A stretch of 64,000 nt of DNA from Clostridium sp. SY8519. Its GTDB lineage: Bacteria; Bacillota; Clostridia; Lachnospirales; Lachnospiraceae. Location: contig NC_015737.1 in assembly GCF_000270305.1 (NCBI RefSeq), positions 1,054,501 through 1,118,500 of the forward strand, given 5' to 3'. Below the pieces are notes generated by a model that saw only the letters and a list, made by a program, of their open reading frames with translations, was not told where the DNA came from and did no database searches. Positions 34,074 through 44,302 of this stretch are shown in pieces. Every line of letters begins with the position of its first letter. Within the stretch, counting starts at the first letter, position 1. The translations under genes were made by a program, and so were the position numbers.

Positions 34074-36587
34074 ATGCGGGAAAAAGAATCAAAGATCCGC
34101 TTTACGAAAGAGGATCCGGCAAGAGAGGCGGCTTCTTCAGAAGGCACCCACAGCAGGCCGAAGCCGCGTCCGCCCTCCGGGGACAAGCTGCGGCTGACCG
34201 GACAGGAAGCGCGGGACAGCGCCAGCGCGGATGCAGAAAGAATTGTTGAGACTGGTCATGAATCGCACACTGATATTCACGAAGAAGCTGCATTTGAATC
34301 AGAAAACAAGGGTATTTCCCCTGAAACTGAAATCTATGATACCGGTCATACAAAGCAGGAAAGCCCTGATGTCCGGAGTTCAGAAAACAATGCTCCCCGG
34401 AAAACAGGTGCTGGTAAGCTCCGGTACAGATCAGCCGGTGCTGAAAAGTTTGAACAGTCTGCCGGGCACACTGCGGACGTGACTGACAGGACTGCAGAAG
34501 CAATGGAAGGCCGAAATGCTGAGAAAACTGCAGCCAAAACGGCATCTGTCCGTGATGCGGCAAAAACCAAAGCACAGAAGTCTTTCGGTTCCAAGCTGCG
34601 TACGGAAAACAGCGCTGCCAGGGCTCAGGCCGGGAAGCTCCGTTTTGAGAGCTCGGATGCTGACCCTGTCAGCATGGAAAAGCCGGTCCGGCATGTCCGT
34701 CCCGTACGTGCAGCCGGAACGGTTCTCTCCGGGCAGGTGCATGCCAAAACAGCCGAGTATGAGAACGACAACGTCGGTGTGGAAGCGCTCAATGAAACGG
34801 AGGGGATGGCCGAGACCGGCGTACGGCAGGTCACGTCCGGGCGTTACGGACGCAAGCTTCATCAGGCAGGGATGGCCGGAAAGCTGGAGGAAGGATCCAA
34901 TCTTCATTTTGAGGACGGACCGGATCTCAGGACCGGTTCAGGAACATCTCCGGGAGCAGGTCCGGCTGCCGAAGCCTACAGCAAAGGCAAAGCCGGCAGC
35001 GCATCCGGGGAGGCAGCCAAAGCAGGTGAAACCTCTTCCACCAATCCCGTCTCCAGATGGAGGCAGAAGCAGGCCATCAAAAAGGAGTATGCCGCCGCAA
35101 GGGCCGGGAAGACGACCGGCGCCGCAGGCGGTTCTGCGGCGGGCGGCAGCAATGCAGCCGGAGGAAGCAAGGCAGCTGAAACAGCCGGCAAGGCAGCAAA
35201 GAAATCAAAAGAGGCAGGCGAGAAAGTGATCGCTGTGGTGAAGGAACATCCGATGGCGATCCTGCTCGGCGGCGTGCTGGCTATCGTCATTCTGGTGGTC
35301 GCGAGCTCCCTGTCATCCTGTTCCGCCATGCTTTCCGGGAGCGGGAACGCTGTGCTGGCCACATCCTTTACCGCAACGGATGAGGACATTCGGGGTGCGG
35401 AGGCGGACTACTGTGCCATGGAGGAAGAACTCCGGGGGAGGATCCGTCAGATCCAGGAGGACAATCCGGACTATGACGAGTATGAGATCGACACAGGGGA
35501 GATCAACCACAATCCCTATGAGCTGGCGGCATTTCTGACCGTTCTCTATGAGGATTACACGAGGGAGGAAGTTCAGCGGACACTCCGGGAGATCTTTGAA
35601 GCGCAGTACGAATACTCGACCAGCCACAGAACGGAAACTGTAACGGAGACAAAGCAGGTAAGGGTCGGGGAATCCCTTGGCCAGGTCGTCACGAGCGGCT
35701 ACTGCAACTGCCCGATCTGCTGCGGCATATGGTCCGGCGGGCCGACGGCCAGCGGCGTATATCCGACGGCCAATCATACCATTGCCGTGGACGCCTACAA
35801 TCCCTTCGTTCCGATGGGGACCAAGGTCATCATGAATGGCACGGAATATACCGTAGAGGATACCGGCAACTTTGACCGCTACGGCGTGCAGTTCGACGTC
35901 TACTACGACGATCACTGGACCGCGACGCTTCACGGCCATAAGACCTGGGAGGCCTATATCGCGGATGACAACGGATCCAATGTGGTCGAAGTCACAAAGA
36001 CAGAAACCAAGAAGATCCTGACGGTGAAAGTCACCAACCACACGCTGAACAGTGTCGTGGAAGCCTGGGGACTGACCGATGAGCAGATGGAACGCTACCG
36101 GATCCTGGTGGCACAGCGGGGCAACCGGGACTATCTGTTCGCGGACAACATTTACGCCAACCCGAGCGAAGTCCTGCACTATGACATCCCCGGCGAAGCG
36201 CTCTCCGATGTCCGTTTTGCCCGCATGATCACTGAAGCCGAGAAATATCTAGGATATCCCTATGTCTGGGGCGGCGCGAGCCCGTCCACCAGCTTTGACT
36301 GCTCCGGCTTCGTGTCGTGGGTCATCAACCACTGCGGCAACGGCTGGAATTACGGAAGGCTGACAGCTGACGGTCTGAAGGGGATCTGCGCGATCATCCC
36401 GAGATCCGAAGCCAAACCCGGAGACCTGATCTTCTTCCAGGGAACCTATAACACATCAGGCGCATCGCACGTCGGCATCTATGTTGGAAACGGCATGATG
36501 ATCCACTGCGGCAACCCGATCCAGTACGCGAGCATTGATACCAGCTACTGGCAGCAGCATTTTTACTGCTTCGGCCGCCTGCCATGA
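34074..36587 (+). CDS. CD1108-like NlpC/P60 cell-wall hydrolase of the T4SS
   Basis: 837 residues, ATG behind AAAAGGAGG. A long low-complexity N-terminal part (1-390) precedes a membrane anchor (about 394-416: MAILLGGVLAIVILVVASSL). A 3D/RlpA-like double-psi barrel domain follows at about 540-640 (with TASGVYPTANHTIAVDAYNP and DTGNFDRYG), then an NlpC/P60 peptidase at about 715-837. The catalytic Cys is in DCSGF near residue 742 and the His in SHVGIY. It opens peptidoglycan for the mating channel, corresponding to VirB1/PrgK functions. Confidence 0.9.
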   Translation: MREKESKIRFTKEDPAREAASSEGTHSRPKPRPPSGDKLRLTGQEARDSASADAERIVETGHESHTDIHEEAAFESENKGISPETEIYDTGHTKQESPDVRSSENNAPRKTGAGKLRYRSAGAEKFEQSAGHTADVTDRTAEAMEGRNAEKTAAKTASVRDAAKTKAQKSFGSKLRTENSAARAQAGKLRFESSDADPVSMEKPVRHVRPVRAAGTVLSGQVHAKTAEYENDNVGVEALNETEGMAETGVRQVTSGRYGRKLHQAGMAGKLEEGSNLHFEDGPDLRTGSGTSPGAGPAAEAYSKGKAGSASGEAAKAGETSSTNPVSRWRQKQAIKKEYAAARAGKTTGAAGGSAAGGSNAAGGSKAAETAGKAAKKSKEAGEKVIAVVKEHPMAILLGGVLAIVILVVASSLSSCSAMLSGSGNAVLATSFTATDEDIRGAEADYCAMEEELRGRIRQIQEDNPDYDEYEIDTGEINHNPYELAAFLTVLYEDYTREEVQRTLREIFEAQYEYSTSHRTETVTETKQVRVGESLGQVVTSGYCNCPICCGIWSGGPTASGVYPTANHTIAVDAYNPFVPMGTKVIMNGTEYTVEDTGNFDRYGVQFDVYYDDHWTATLHGHKTWEAYIADDNGSNVVEVTKTETKKILTVKVTNHTLNSVVEAWGLTDEQMERYRILVAQRGNRDYLFADNIYANPSEVLHYDIPGEALSDVRFARMITEAEKYLGYPYVWGGASPSTSFDCSGFVSWVINHCGNGWNYGRLTADGLKGICAIIPRSEAKPGDLIFFQGTYNTSGASHVGIYVGNGMMIHCGNPIQYASIDTSYWQQHFYCFGRLP

Positions 36588-36605
36588 TGAAGAAAGGAAC
36601 GATTT

Positions 36606-36878
36606 ATGGACGATACAAAACTGAAAAAACTGGGTGCGGAGCTGGAAAAGGCCCGCGCCCGGCAGGCCGAATGGACCGCAAAGGTGAAAGACCTGGAGCG
36701 GAAATACAAGGAGGCCGAGAACACCTGCATTCATGACATGGTGCATGCGGCAGACCTGACGCCGGAGGAGCTTGCGGTCATCATCCGCAAAGCGAGAGCC
36801 GGCGTCTTCGACGCTGTGCCGACAGCATCTGCAGAAAGAAAAATGAACGATGAGAAGGAGGAATCGGAGAATGAATAA
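36606..36878 (+). CDS. DUF4315 family ICE protein
   Basis: 90 residues, ATG behind AAAGGAACG. Coiled coil in the first 45 residues ([20 protein letters not shown]), then the conserved [14 protein letters not shown] and an acidic tail. This is the DUF4315 protein that lies between the NlpC/P60 and DUF4366 genes in Clostridia ICEs. Function unknown; perhaps a small cytoplasmic partner of the T4SS. It overlaps the next gene by 8 bp. Confidence 0.9.
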   Translation: MDDTKLKKLGAELEKARARQAEWTAKVKDLERKYKEAENTCIHDMVHAADLTPEELAVIIRKARAGVFDAVPTASAERKMNDEKEESENE

Positions 36879-38106
36879 ACGACTTGGCGCAGCCATCCTG
36901 ACTGCGATGCTGACCGTGGCGCTGGTGCCCGCAGCCGCATTTGCCTACACCGGAGAGGACAGCTCTTCTTCGGAAAACGGCGTGATCGTTAGAGAGATCC
37001 CTGCGGAGGAAGTGACGGAAACAGAAGAAACATCCACAACCGGTACGACTTCGACCGGCACGACCGGGCAGTCCGGCGATATCCGCAACCAAGACGGATC
37101 CGTGACCCAGAGCAGCAGCACGACCAGCGGCACGAGCAGTTCTTCAACAGGAACGGCGGGGATCGGAAATATTGAAGATCTTCTGTCTTCCCTGAGTGAA
37201 GGAACCACAACGACTGAAGAGAAAAAGATCGGTACAGTTACGACTGACGGATCGTATCTGAATGTCCGTTCCGGTGAGGGCCTGGACTACGGCGTCATCG
37301 ATACCTTGAATAACGGGGATACCGTGGAAGTCCTGGAGGATCACGGCGATTGGCTGTATGTGGCCATCCCAGAGCACACCGGCTATGTCTGCGCCGACTA
37401 TATGGATGTCCGGACCGTACCGGTGGAAGTTCAGCAGGACGGCTCGCTTTCCATTTCCCTCGATCCGGAGCTGATCCGTCAGATGCTGGAGCAGGCGGAG
37501 GAAGAAGGCGGGGAGGTCACATCGACCGATCTGGGTCTGACGCCGGAAGGCAATCTCACACTGGTGGATGACTATGGCAATGCCGGATCGACCGGCAAGC
37601 AGTTCATTACTCTGGCTACCAAGAGCGGCAACATCTTCTATCTGATCATTGACCGTGATGAAAAGGGCAATGAGACCGTGCATTTCCTGAACCAGGTGGA
37701 CGAGAATGATCTGTTCGCTCTGATGGACGAGAAGGAAGTCACGGAAATGAAGGAACAGATCGCCGCGGAAGAAGCCGCTAAAGAGGCAGAGGAAGCTGCC
37801 GAAAAGGCGAAGGAGGAGGAATCCAGTCAGATCCAGACGCCGGAGGTGGAGCAGCCGGAAAAGAAGAAAGCCAATCCGCTTCTTCTCGCACTGCCTCTCA
37901 TCCTGGTATTCGGCGGTGTCGGCGGATATTTCTACCTGAAAACAAAGAGATCACAGACAGGCAGCAGCCGTCCGGATCCGGATGCGGGGTATCGTGACGA
38001 TGATGACGATCTGGACATCTACGAGATCCCGGAAGAACCCGACCAGAAGGAGGCGCCGATTTCAGAAGATGATCCGGACTACTGGCTGGATGATGACGAT
38101 GAATAA
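36871..38106 (+). CDS. CD1107-like secreted protein with SH3b and DUF4366
   Basis: 411 residues from the ATG at 36871 behind AAGGAGGAATCGG. Signal peptide [20 protein letters not shown] ending AFA, a Thr/Ser-rich linker (50-105), and a bacterial SH3 domain (about 113-175: [15 protein letters not shown]). A DUF4366 region follows at 210-330, then a C-terminal membrane helix ([20 protein letters not shown]) and an acidic cytoplasmic tail. It is exported and anchored, probably binding cell wall around the mating channel. The SH3 domain is an addition to the basic DUF4366 plan. Confidence 0.9.
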   Translation: MNKRLGAAILTAMLTVALVPAAAFAYTGEDSSSSENGVIVREIPAEEVTETEETSTTGTTSTGTTGQSGDIRNQDGSVTQSSSTTSGTSSSSTGTAGIGNIEDLLSSLSEGTTTTEEKKIGTVTTDGSYLNVRSGEGLDYGVIDTLNNGDTVEVLEDHGDWLYVAIPEHTGYVCADYMDVRTVPVEVQQDGSLSISLDPELIRQMLEQAEEEGGEVTSTDLGLTPEGNLTLVDDYGNAGSTGKQFITLATKSGNIFYLIIDRDEKGNETVHFLNQVDENDLFALMDEKEVTEMKEQIAAEEAAKEAEEAAEKAKEEESSQIQTPEVEQPEKKKANPLLLALPLILVFGGVGGYFYLKTKRSQTGSSRPDPDAGYRDDDDDLDIYEIPEEPDQKEAPISEDDPDYWLDDDDE

Positions 38107-38129
38107 TCAGAATTACGGAGGAAACAACT

Positions 38130-38609
38130 ATGCCTGATGAAAAGAAGAAATTTGAGGAACTGACGTTCAAGTTCGGGAAGGGTCTTGCGGAGGACTTCAC
38201 CGGCAAGGACGGCAAAGCCTACAAGCGGATCCTGATCCCGAATGCGGATCCTGCGGATCATTCTCCCTGGGCCAGCTTTGTGCTCCCGGCCAAGTCGGTC
38301 CATGAGAACCAGTTCGGGAAAGGCCTGTGGGCCAAGATTCCGGCGGAAGGCCATACGACCGTGACCAAACCGGAAAGAACCGACGGCGTTGACGGCGAGA
38401 TCGTCTGGGAAAACCGGAAAGAATCCGTGCCGAATGCCGAACTGAAGGAAATGGTCGAGTCCTACAAGACCAGATCTCCGCAGGCGAAGGAAGCAGGTTC
38501 CAGGGAATCTGCCAGGGAAAAACTGGATACTCTTGCAAAGGAAACGGCGGCAAAGCTCTCGCCGGAAGGGAGAAAAGCCAGGCCGAAGGACCGCGGACCG
38601 GAGCATTAA
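38130..38609 (+). CDS. Hypothetical conserved ICE protein
   Basis: 159 residues, ATG behind GGAGGAAACAACT. KFEELTFKFGKGLAEDFTGK and PWASFVLPAKSVHENQFGKG suggest a compact beta-rich domain over residues 8-90, followed by a basic helical tail. No membrane part and no catalytic motif. I do not recognise the family; its position after the DUF4366 gene suggests a transfer accessory role. A GC-rich hairpin GAGGCAGC/GCTGCCTC follows at 38618-38637. Confidence 0.7.
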   Translation: MPDEKKKFEELTFKFGKGLAEDFTGKDGKAYKRILIPNADPADHSPWASFVLPAKSVHENQFGKGLWAKIPAEGHTTVTKPERTDGVDGEIVWENRKESVPNAELKEMVESYKTRSPQAKEAGSRESAREKLDTLAKETAAKLSPEGRKARPKDRGPEH

Positions 38610-38715
38610 GAAAACGAGGCAGCGGGAGCTGCCTCAGTACATAGCGGCATTGGTCAATATGGCTGATGACGCTATTCTTTTGTCCAAAAATCTGAAGAAG
38701 AAGGAGGATTTGCAG

Positions 38716-38880
38716 ATGTCACAAAGAAATCATGACCCCACTGAAACCGGCATGCCGGAGTGCAGCACGACCGGCACGCTTCGGGAGACGCTAGAGAAAC
38801 TGAAGGACGAGCCGGATTTCCACATCACGTTAGAGATCGGAGGTGAGACAGATGGCGCCGAAGCCGTACACTCTGGATAA
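38716..38880 (+). CDS. Small hypothetical protein before the JAB/ArdC gene
   Basis: 54 residues, ATG behind AAGGAGGATTTGCAG. Acidic: TLRETLEKLKDEPDFHITLE is its core. It overlaps the next start by 29 bp, so the pair is probably coupled. The longer upstream reading frame (from 38533) lacks a ribosome binding site. No known family. Confidence 0.6.
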   Translation: MSQRNHDPTETGMPECSTTGTLRETLEKLKDEPDFHITLEIGGETDGAEAVHSG

Positions 38881-40519
38881 GGTGGCAATCCGGATGGTGA
38901 AGGAGCCGCCGCTCTATTCGGAAAAGCCGGTCGCCAACCCGGATGACGCGGTCCGGCTTATGGCGGAGATGCTGAAAGGCTACGACCGGGAGGTCTTCTG
39001 TATCGTCAACTTCCGGAACGACATGTCTCCCATCAACATGAACATCGTGTCCATGGGGACCCTGAATGCGTCGCTCGTTCATCCGCGGGAGATCCTGAAG
39101 AGTCCGATCCTGTCCAATGCGGCCCATGTGATGGCTTTTCACAATCATCCGACCGGAAGTCTCACTCCGTCACAGGAGGATATCCAGACAACGGACCGGC
39201 TCCAGAAGCTGTTCGACCTGGCGGGAATCCCGCTTCTCGATCATATCATTATCGGGAATAGCGACCGCTACTATTCCTTCCGGGAGAACCAGACGCTGCC
39301 GGTATCGGAGAACCGATTCGCAACATCGCCGGAGCAGATCCAATTCAGTCCGGTGCCCGGCATGATGGTGGCTGAAGGGACGACTGTCCCCGAAAAAGCG
39401 GCTGAATCAAAAGGAAAAAGCGAAAGCAGATCCGACCGGATCAAAGCCATCACCGACAAGCTGGAGGCCGGCATCACAGCCCTGTTCCAGAGCGAGACCT
39501 ATAAGGCCTATCTTTCCACGATGTCCAAGTTCCACAATTATTCCCTGAACAATACGCTGCTGATTGCCATGCAGAAGCCGGACGCCACACTGGTGGCCGG
39601 CTATCAGGCCTGGCAGAAACAGCATCAGCGGTATGTTAGAAAGGGAGAAAAGGGGATTCAGATCATCGCGCCTTCGCCCTATAAGGCAAAGAAGGAGCGG
39701 GAAGTCCTGGACCCGGCGACCGGCAGACCGAAGCTGGACGCACAGGGAAAACCGGTAAAGGAAACTGTCGAGGTCGAATATCCGGCCTTCCGGGTCGCAA
39801 CGGTCTTTGATGTCAGCCAGACAGAGGGAAAAGAACTCCCTTCGCTCGGTGTGGATGAGCTTTCCGGCAGGGTGGACGGTTACGGCAGGCTGCTGACCGC
39901 GCTCACAGAGATCTGTCCGGTGCCGATCGGCTTTGAACAGATCGGATCGGGCGCAAAAGGGTATTATCACACGACTGAGCAACGCATCGCCCTGCAGGAA
40001 GGCATGAGTGAAATGCAGACGGTCAAGACCCTGATCCACGAGATGGCCCACCAGAAGCTTCATTCCCATGAGAAGGAAAAGCCGAGAGAGGAACGTCTGA
40101 CGGCCCGGAGCAAGGAGGTCGAGGCGGAAAGCGTCGCCTACACGGTCTGCCAGCATTTCGGCATCGATACGTCCGATTATTCTTTCGGATATATCGCCGG
40201 CTGGTCTTCCGGAAAGGAAACGGCAGAGCTGAAGGACTCTCTTGGAAAGATCCGGGATGCGGCCAGTGAAATGATCACCGACATTGAGGCAAAGCTCGCT
40301 GAAATGGAGAAGGCGCCGGAGCTTGCGGCGATCCCTGAGACGGTTCCTGGAATGGGTGCGCCTCAGCCTGACAGAGCATCCGCCAGCAAAGCACGGCAGA
40401 CGGCAGGAAAGGAGGCCGAGAAATCTTCCGTTCTGCAGGATCTGACCGCAAAGAAAGCGGATCCGAAGAAACCGGGCCACGGCAGAAAGAAGCCGGCCCG
40501 CACTGAAGAGACCCGCTGA
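38852..40519 (+). CDS. RadC/JAB-domain and ArdC-like zinc peptidase fusion
   Basis: 555 residues from the ATG at 38852, six bases after GGAGGTGAG. The N-terminal part carries a JAB/RadC-type metal motif HNHPTGSLTPSQED (about 91-104). From residue 190 an ArdC-like N-terminal domain (KFHNYSLNNTLLIAMQKP) precedes a zinc peptidase motif LIHEMAHQKLH (about 391-401). ArdC proteins protect incoming DNA from host restriction; the JAB domain may process DNA or protein. The fusion fits an antirestriction/establishment factor expressed in the recipient. Disordered tail. Confidence 0.85.
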   Translation: MAPKPYTLDKVAIRMVKEPPLYSEKPVANPDDAVRLMAEMLKGYDREVFCIVNFRNDMSPINMNIVSMGTLNASLVHPREILKSPILSNAAHVMAFHNHPTGSLTPSQEDIQTTDRLQKLFDLAGIPLLDHIIIGNSDRYYSFRENQTLPVSENRFATSPEQIQFSPVPGMMVAEGTTVPEKAAESKGKSESRSDRIKAITDKLEAGITALFQSETYKAYLSTMSKFHNYSLNNTLLIAMQKPDATLVAGYQAWQKQHQRYVRKGEKGIQIIAPSPYKAKKEREVLDPATGRPKLDAQGKPVKETVEVEYPAFRVATVFDVSQTEGKELPSLGVDELSGRVDGYGRLLTALTEICPVPIGFEQIGSGAKGYYHTTEQRIALQEGMSEMQTVKTLIHEMAHQKLHSHEKEKPREERLTARSKEVEAESVAYTVCQHFGIDTSDYSFGYIAGWSSGKETAELKDSLGKIRDAASEMITDIEAKLAEMEKAPELAAIPETVPGMGAPQPDRASASKARQTAGKEAEKSSVLQDLTAKKADPKKPGHGRKKPARTEETR

Positions 40520-40656
40520 AGATGAGGCAGACAATTGAATAAGGATCAGATTTGAGGAGGGGTTCCGCCATAGAGGCAGGAGCCTTTTTTCATGCCCGGT
40601 GATCCGGGCGGACAGTACAGACCAGTATTTCATTTTCAAAGAAAGAGGTAAAACAC

Positions 40657-41163
40657 ATGAGATTTAAGCACAAAATGAAACGTGCCGCGACATTTCTGCT
40701 GACTGTCGTCATGGCGGCTTCGACACTGCTCGGCACCACGGGAATGACCGCATTTGCAGCAGACACAGAGCCCAACCCGCAGCCGCCGGCGAACGGCGAG
40801 AAGATTTTTTCCGTGGACCCCTTTGATTCCGATCACTCCGCCGGTTATTTCTGTGTGAAGGACAGCGTCGGTCACGGCGATCTGACCTATGGCACGGAGG
40901 ATGAAGACGGTGAATGGACCGGCTGGCGGGGAACCAATGATGCAAGAAACAATAAGATCTATCTCGATCACCACGACGGCGCCTGCTTCAACGGCACCTA
41001 CTATGATATACGCGAGTATGTCTGGCAGGAAGACTGCCGGTACTACGCCATCCGCAATAACGGCGGTGTTGCAGCGAAAGGAACCGAGGACGGGCGCGTC
41101 TTCCGCGAATTCCATTTGAACGGATGGAGATCCAGGCAAATACATTTCCCAGATACTTTCTGA
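40657..41163 (+). pseudogene. Truncated secreted protein (adhesin N-terminus)
   Basis: Signal peptide in residues 1-35 (KRAATFLLTVVMAASTLLGT, ending AFAA), then about 110 residues of a secreted beta-rich domain with many Asp, Gly and aromatic residues. Around codon 157 (about 41127) it loses this character and ends in GWRSRQIHFPDTF in the frame overlapping the next gene. Large wall-anchored adhesins often follow the JAB gene in such ICEs. This looks like the 5' remnant of one; no repeats, LPXTG motif or anchor remain. Confidence 0.7.
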
Positions 41164-42173
41164 TTCCGGAGAAAGCCGGAAAGGATCGTGCCGCGAGGCT
41201 GCTGGCCTATTACGGCGGGATCCGTAATCTTGAGACCATGCAGCATATGGTCAATGATCTGGCCGAATACTACGGAACGACCAAGACGATTGCCCGGTCA
41301 AGGCTTATGGATTTCGGTTATAACGAGGCCAGGGGAATTCTCAGGACTGTGAACGGGAATCTGGTTCCGTCTTACTTCTCAACGCTGTCTGAGAACGAGA
41401 CCTTTGCGATCAGTGAAGCGGAAGCACTGCAGGAGTATTTTTCCAATACAGAATTCCGGACAGTCGTCAATTCCGGTCTGTATCTTTATGTGCCAGAGAG
41501 CGGTTGCTTCTGTTTGAATAGCAGAAAGTTTCTGTATTTTGATCATGAGGGACATCCGCATCTGCGGAAATACGCTCGTGAACATATGGCTCAGTGCTGT
41601 CTGGTATTCCGTGCGGAGCGTGGGAATGTACTCCGCCGCTTTATCAATGGCGCTCTGCAGAAAGGTACTACTGTCGGTCGAGGCCGCAGGAACATCCGGT
41701 ATGTCAATGAAAAGGGCGGCAGTCCGGCGACGGAGGCAGGCCTTCTTCTCCGGAAGCAGATCGAAGCTCAGATGCAGGAAGCCGCCAGATACCAGAAGTC
41801 CTTCAATGACATGACTGTGGAGCTGATGCAGAGCCGGAAGGTCACTGTCGGCATGCTTGCGGATGATACAGGTCTTTCAGAAGATACGATCAAGAACTTC
41901 CGTAGCCGGTCGAACATCATCTTTCCGATCCAGGAGATCGTCGCTGTCTGCATCGCCCTGCATCTCCCGCCGGCGATCAGCATGGAATACATCCGGGTCA
42001 GCCCGTCCAAGTTCCAGACGACGATTGAAATGAAAATCTATGAGTATGCTCTGCATCAGTGGTATATGCTGACAGTTGCAGAAGTGAATAGGAAGCTTGT
42101 AGAGATGGATGCCCAGCCGCTCACGAATCTGGTCGACGGGTTCGATGAGAACGGACGGATGGTGGCGAATTAG
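41124..42173 (+). pseudogene. ImmA/IrrE-like protein lacking its zinc-binding part
   Basis: 349 residues from an ATG without a ribosome binding site. The opening EIQANTFPRYFLIPEKAGKD resembles the stretch just after the HExxH motif in ImmA/IrrE peptidases, but that motif is missing because the frame starts here. The remainder includes a helix-turn-helix-like part (KVTVGMLADDTGLSEDTIKN, about residues 229-248). It may be a stable relic or a DNA-binding protein made at low level. The join with the truncated secreted protein at about 41120-41130 suggests a deletion. Confidence 0.6.
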
Positions 42174-42200
42174 GGAAAATATAGGGTTTTAAAGATTTCA

Positions 42201-42238
42201 GTCCTCGGAAAGCCTATGCTTGCCGGGGACAGTTTTTT
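42201..42238 (+). terminator. Terminator before the defence island
   Basis: GTCCTCGGAAAGC pairs with GCTTGCCGGGGAC (imperfect) and six T follow. It separates the ImmA-like remnant from the promoter of the defence genes. Confidence 0.8.
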
Positions 42239-42297
42239 GATGAAAATCTCAAAAAATGATTTTACAAGCCATTATCCGTGAAAATATCTCGAATATC

Positions 42298-42326
42298 TTG
42301 ACGCAATAAGCATGTTGGGTTATAAT
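42298..42326 (+). promoter_or_regulatory. Near-consensus promoter of the defence island
   Basis: TTGACG (-35), exactly 17 bp, TATAAT (-10), 41 bp before the RloA-like start. It is the strongest sigma-A-type promoter seen in the ICE and could drive all five genes to the terminator at 46799. Confidence 0.85.
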
Positions 42327-42366
42327 GACGCTGTAAAAATATATCCTAGAGATGGAGGAACGCGCC

Positions 42367-43593
42367 ATGCTGTGCCAATTTTCAGTAAAGAATTATAAGA
42401 GTATAAGAGATGAGATAACATTTGATATGCAGGCGGCCGCTATTTCTGAGCATACAGACCGGGTAATCAAGGACAGCGATGAGCAATTGTTTTTGCCTGT
42501 TTCGGCGATCTATGGTCCGAATGGCGGCGGAAAGTCTAATGTTCTGGAGGCATTGCAGGCACTTGGGACAATGGTCTTAAGGCCAGTACATGCAACAAAG
42601 CAAAACAGAGCTGCAGACTATAAGTTCAACAGATATCCGGTTAAACCGTTTGTTTTCTCTGAAGAAGGGAAGAATAATCCGACTGAATTTGAAATATTCT
42701 TTAGAACAAAAATTGCCGAATACAGATATGTCCTTCGTATCAAAGAGGATATTGTAGTATATGAAAGCCTTGACAGAGTTAAGTTGGAAACGGGCAGGAA
42801 ATCAGCATTGTTTCTCCGCAAAGGAGAAGAAATCAGTTTACGAGGCGTCTTCGCCAGATTAAAGATCAGTGACGGACTGTCTCAAAGTCTTCCGCTGCTC
42901 TCATATCTTGGCATCACTTACATGAATAATGACGTTGTTAAAGACGTTATCGACTGGTTTGAATATGGTATTGATTTTCTGAATTACGGGAATCCTCTGG
43001 AAGAACTTCGGACAGCGATCGCTTCTTCAGACGAAATCAAAAAACTGGTTCTTGACATGATCAGGGAAATGGATCTTGATATTGAAGATTTCCGAGTTGA
43101 AGAAAGGGAAAACAATCAAATAGAGGTTTTCACACAGCATAATGTGGATGGGTATAAAGCAGAGCTTACTCTGTCTGAAGAATCCAGCGGAACAAAGAAG
43201 CTCTTTGGCCTGCTTCCTTTTATTGCCAAGAGTCTGGTTTGTGGATCAACACTCGTAATCGATGAACTGGATGCTAAGATCCACCCGGTGCTTCTTCGCT
43301 ATGTCATCATGCTGTTTAACAACATGGAGATAAACCGGCATGGTGCTCAGCTGGTTTTCACATCCCACGATCTTTCCACAATGAACAATGAAGTGTTTAG
43401 GCGCGATGAAATCTGGTTCGTTGCCAAGGGAAACAATCAGAATTCAAAACTGTATTCTCTGGTAGAATTCAAAACCGGAAATGGTGAGGTTGTTCGCAAA
43501 GACGCCAAATATGATAAGCAATACCTTGAAGGTAAGTACGGCGCAGATCCGTATCTGAGAAAAATCATAGATTGGAGTGTTGTGAATGCCTAG
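42367..43593 (+). CDS. RloA/AbiLi-like AAA ATPase (abortive infection)
   Basis: 408 residues from the ATG at 42367 behind GATGGAGGAAC. ABC/AAA_21-type ATPase: FSVKNYKSIRDEITFDM at the N-terminus, Walker A YGPNGGGKSN (49-58), signature-like LSEESSGTKKL, Walker B TLVIDELDAKIHP and the switch His in VFTSHDLSTM. This architecture with a following RloB gene is the AbiL-type phage defence pair, where the ATPase is thought to sense infection and release its partner. The partner's start overlaps by 8 bp. AT-richer than the ICE backbone, as expected for cargo. Confidence 0.88.
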   Translation: MLCQFSVKNYKSIRDEITFDMQAAAISEHTDRVIKDSDEQLFLPVSAIYGPNGGGKSNVLEALQALGTMVLRPVHATKQNRAADYKFNRYPVKPFVFSEEGKNNPTEFEIFFRTKIAEYRYVLRIKEDIVVYESLDRVKLETGRKSALFLRKGEEISLRGVFARLKISDGLSQSLPLLSYLGITYMNNDVVKDVIDWFEYGIDFLNYGNPLEELRTAIASSDEIKKLVLDMIREMDLDIEDFRVEERENNQIEVFTQHNVDGYKAELTLSEESSGTKKLFGLLPFIAKSLVCGSTLVIDELDAKIHPVLLRYVIMLFNNMEINRHGAQLVFTSHDLSTMNNEVFRRDEIWFVAKGNNQNSKLYSLVEFKTGNGEVVRKDAKYDKQYLEGKYGADPYLRKIIDWSVVNA

Positions 43594-44287
43594 AAAAATC
43601 GGAACGGAAAACTGGAGAAAGAAGCGCCGCCAGGAACACCTGGAAATGAAGGAGTACAGATACTATATCTTCTGCGAGGGAGAACAGACAGAGCCGCGTT
43701 ACTTCAGTGGTTTTAAAAAGCTGATTGAAGATAATCCTATTTATCGCGATATGGTTTTGATCCAGATTGAACCATGCGGCGCAGAAACAATGCGAGTGAT
43801 CGGTCAGGCTGAACGGTATGTCAAAGAGAATCAGATCACCAAGGGTCAGATCTGGTGTGTCTATGATAAAGACAGCTTCCCTGCTCAGAACTTCAATGGG
43901 GTTGTCACCCGGGCTGAGTCTCTGAACAAAGAGAACCCATTGGTGCAGTACCATGCAGCATGGAGCAACGAGTGCATAGAATTCTGGTTCATGCTGCATT
44001 TTGCCTACTATACGTCGAACAATCATCGGACGGAATACATACGCTTTCTCAATGAAAGATACGCTCAGCTGGGGTTGGGCAAGTATAAGAAAAACTCCGC
44101 CGATACGTTCGATATCCTGATGACGCACGGAAACCCAAAACTGGCAGCCAGATATGCCAAGAGGATTATTAAAGAACATAAAGGTCTTTCTCCGACAGAT
44201 ATTGCACCGGGGACCAAGGTGTACGAACTGGTAGAGGAACTGGCAAAATATCTGCCGGAGGAATCAAAAAAACATTATATTGACTAA
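43586..44287 (+). CDS. RloB/AbiLii-like nuclease effector
   Basis: 233 residues, ATG inside the end of the ATPase gene behind TGGAGTGTTGTG. RloB family: a basic N-terminus, then YIFCEGEQTEPRYFSGF (about 26-42), which resembles the conserved Glu of TOPRIM-like nucleases, and WCVYDKDSF (about 92-100) as the acidic DxD-type motif. ACSNECIEFW-like and HxxN motifs follow (SNECIEFWFMLHF). Probably the toxic effector that cuts nucleic acid, perhaps RNA, when infection is sensed. Length is normal for the family. Confidence 0.87.
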   Translation: MPRKIGTENWRKKRRQEHLEMKEYRYYIFCEGEQTEPRYFSGFKKLIEDNPIYRDMVLIQIEPCGAETMRVIGQAERYVKENQITKGQIWCVYDKDSFPAQNFNGVVTRAESLNKENPLVQYHAAWSNECIEFWFMLHFAYYTSNNHRTEYIRFLNERYAQLGLGKYKKNSADTFDILMTHGNPKLAARYAKRIIKEHKGLSPTDIAPGTKVYELVEELAKYLPEESKKHYID

Positions 44288-44302
44288 TCGAGGAGGATTA
44301 AT

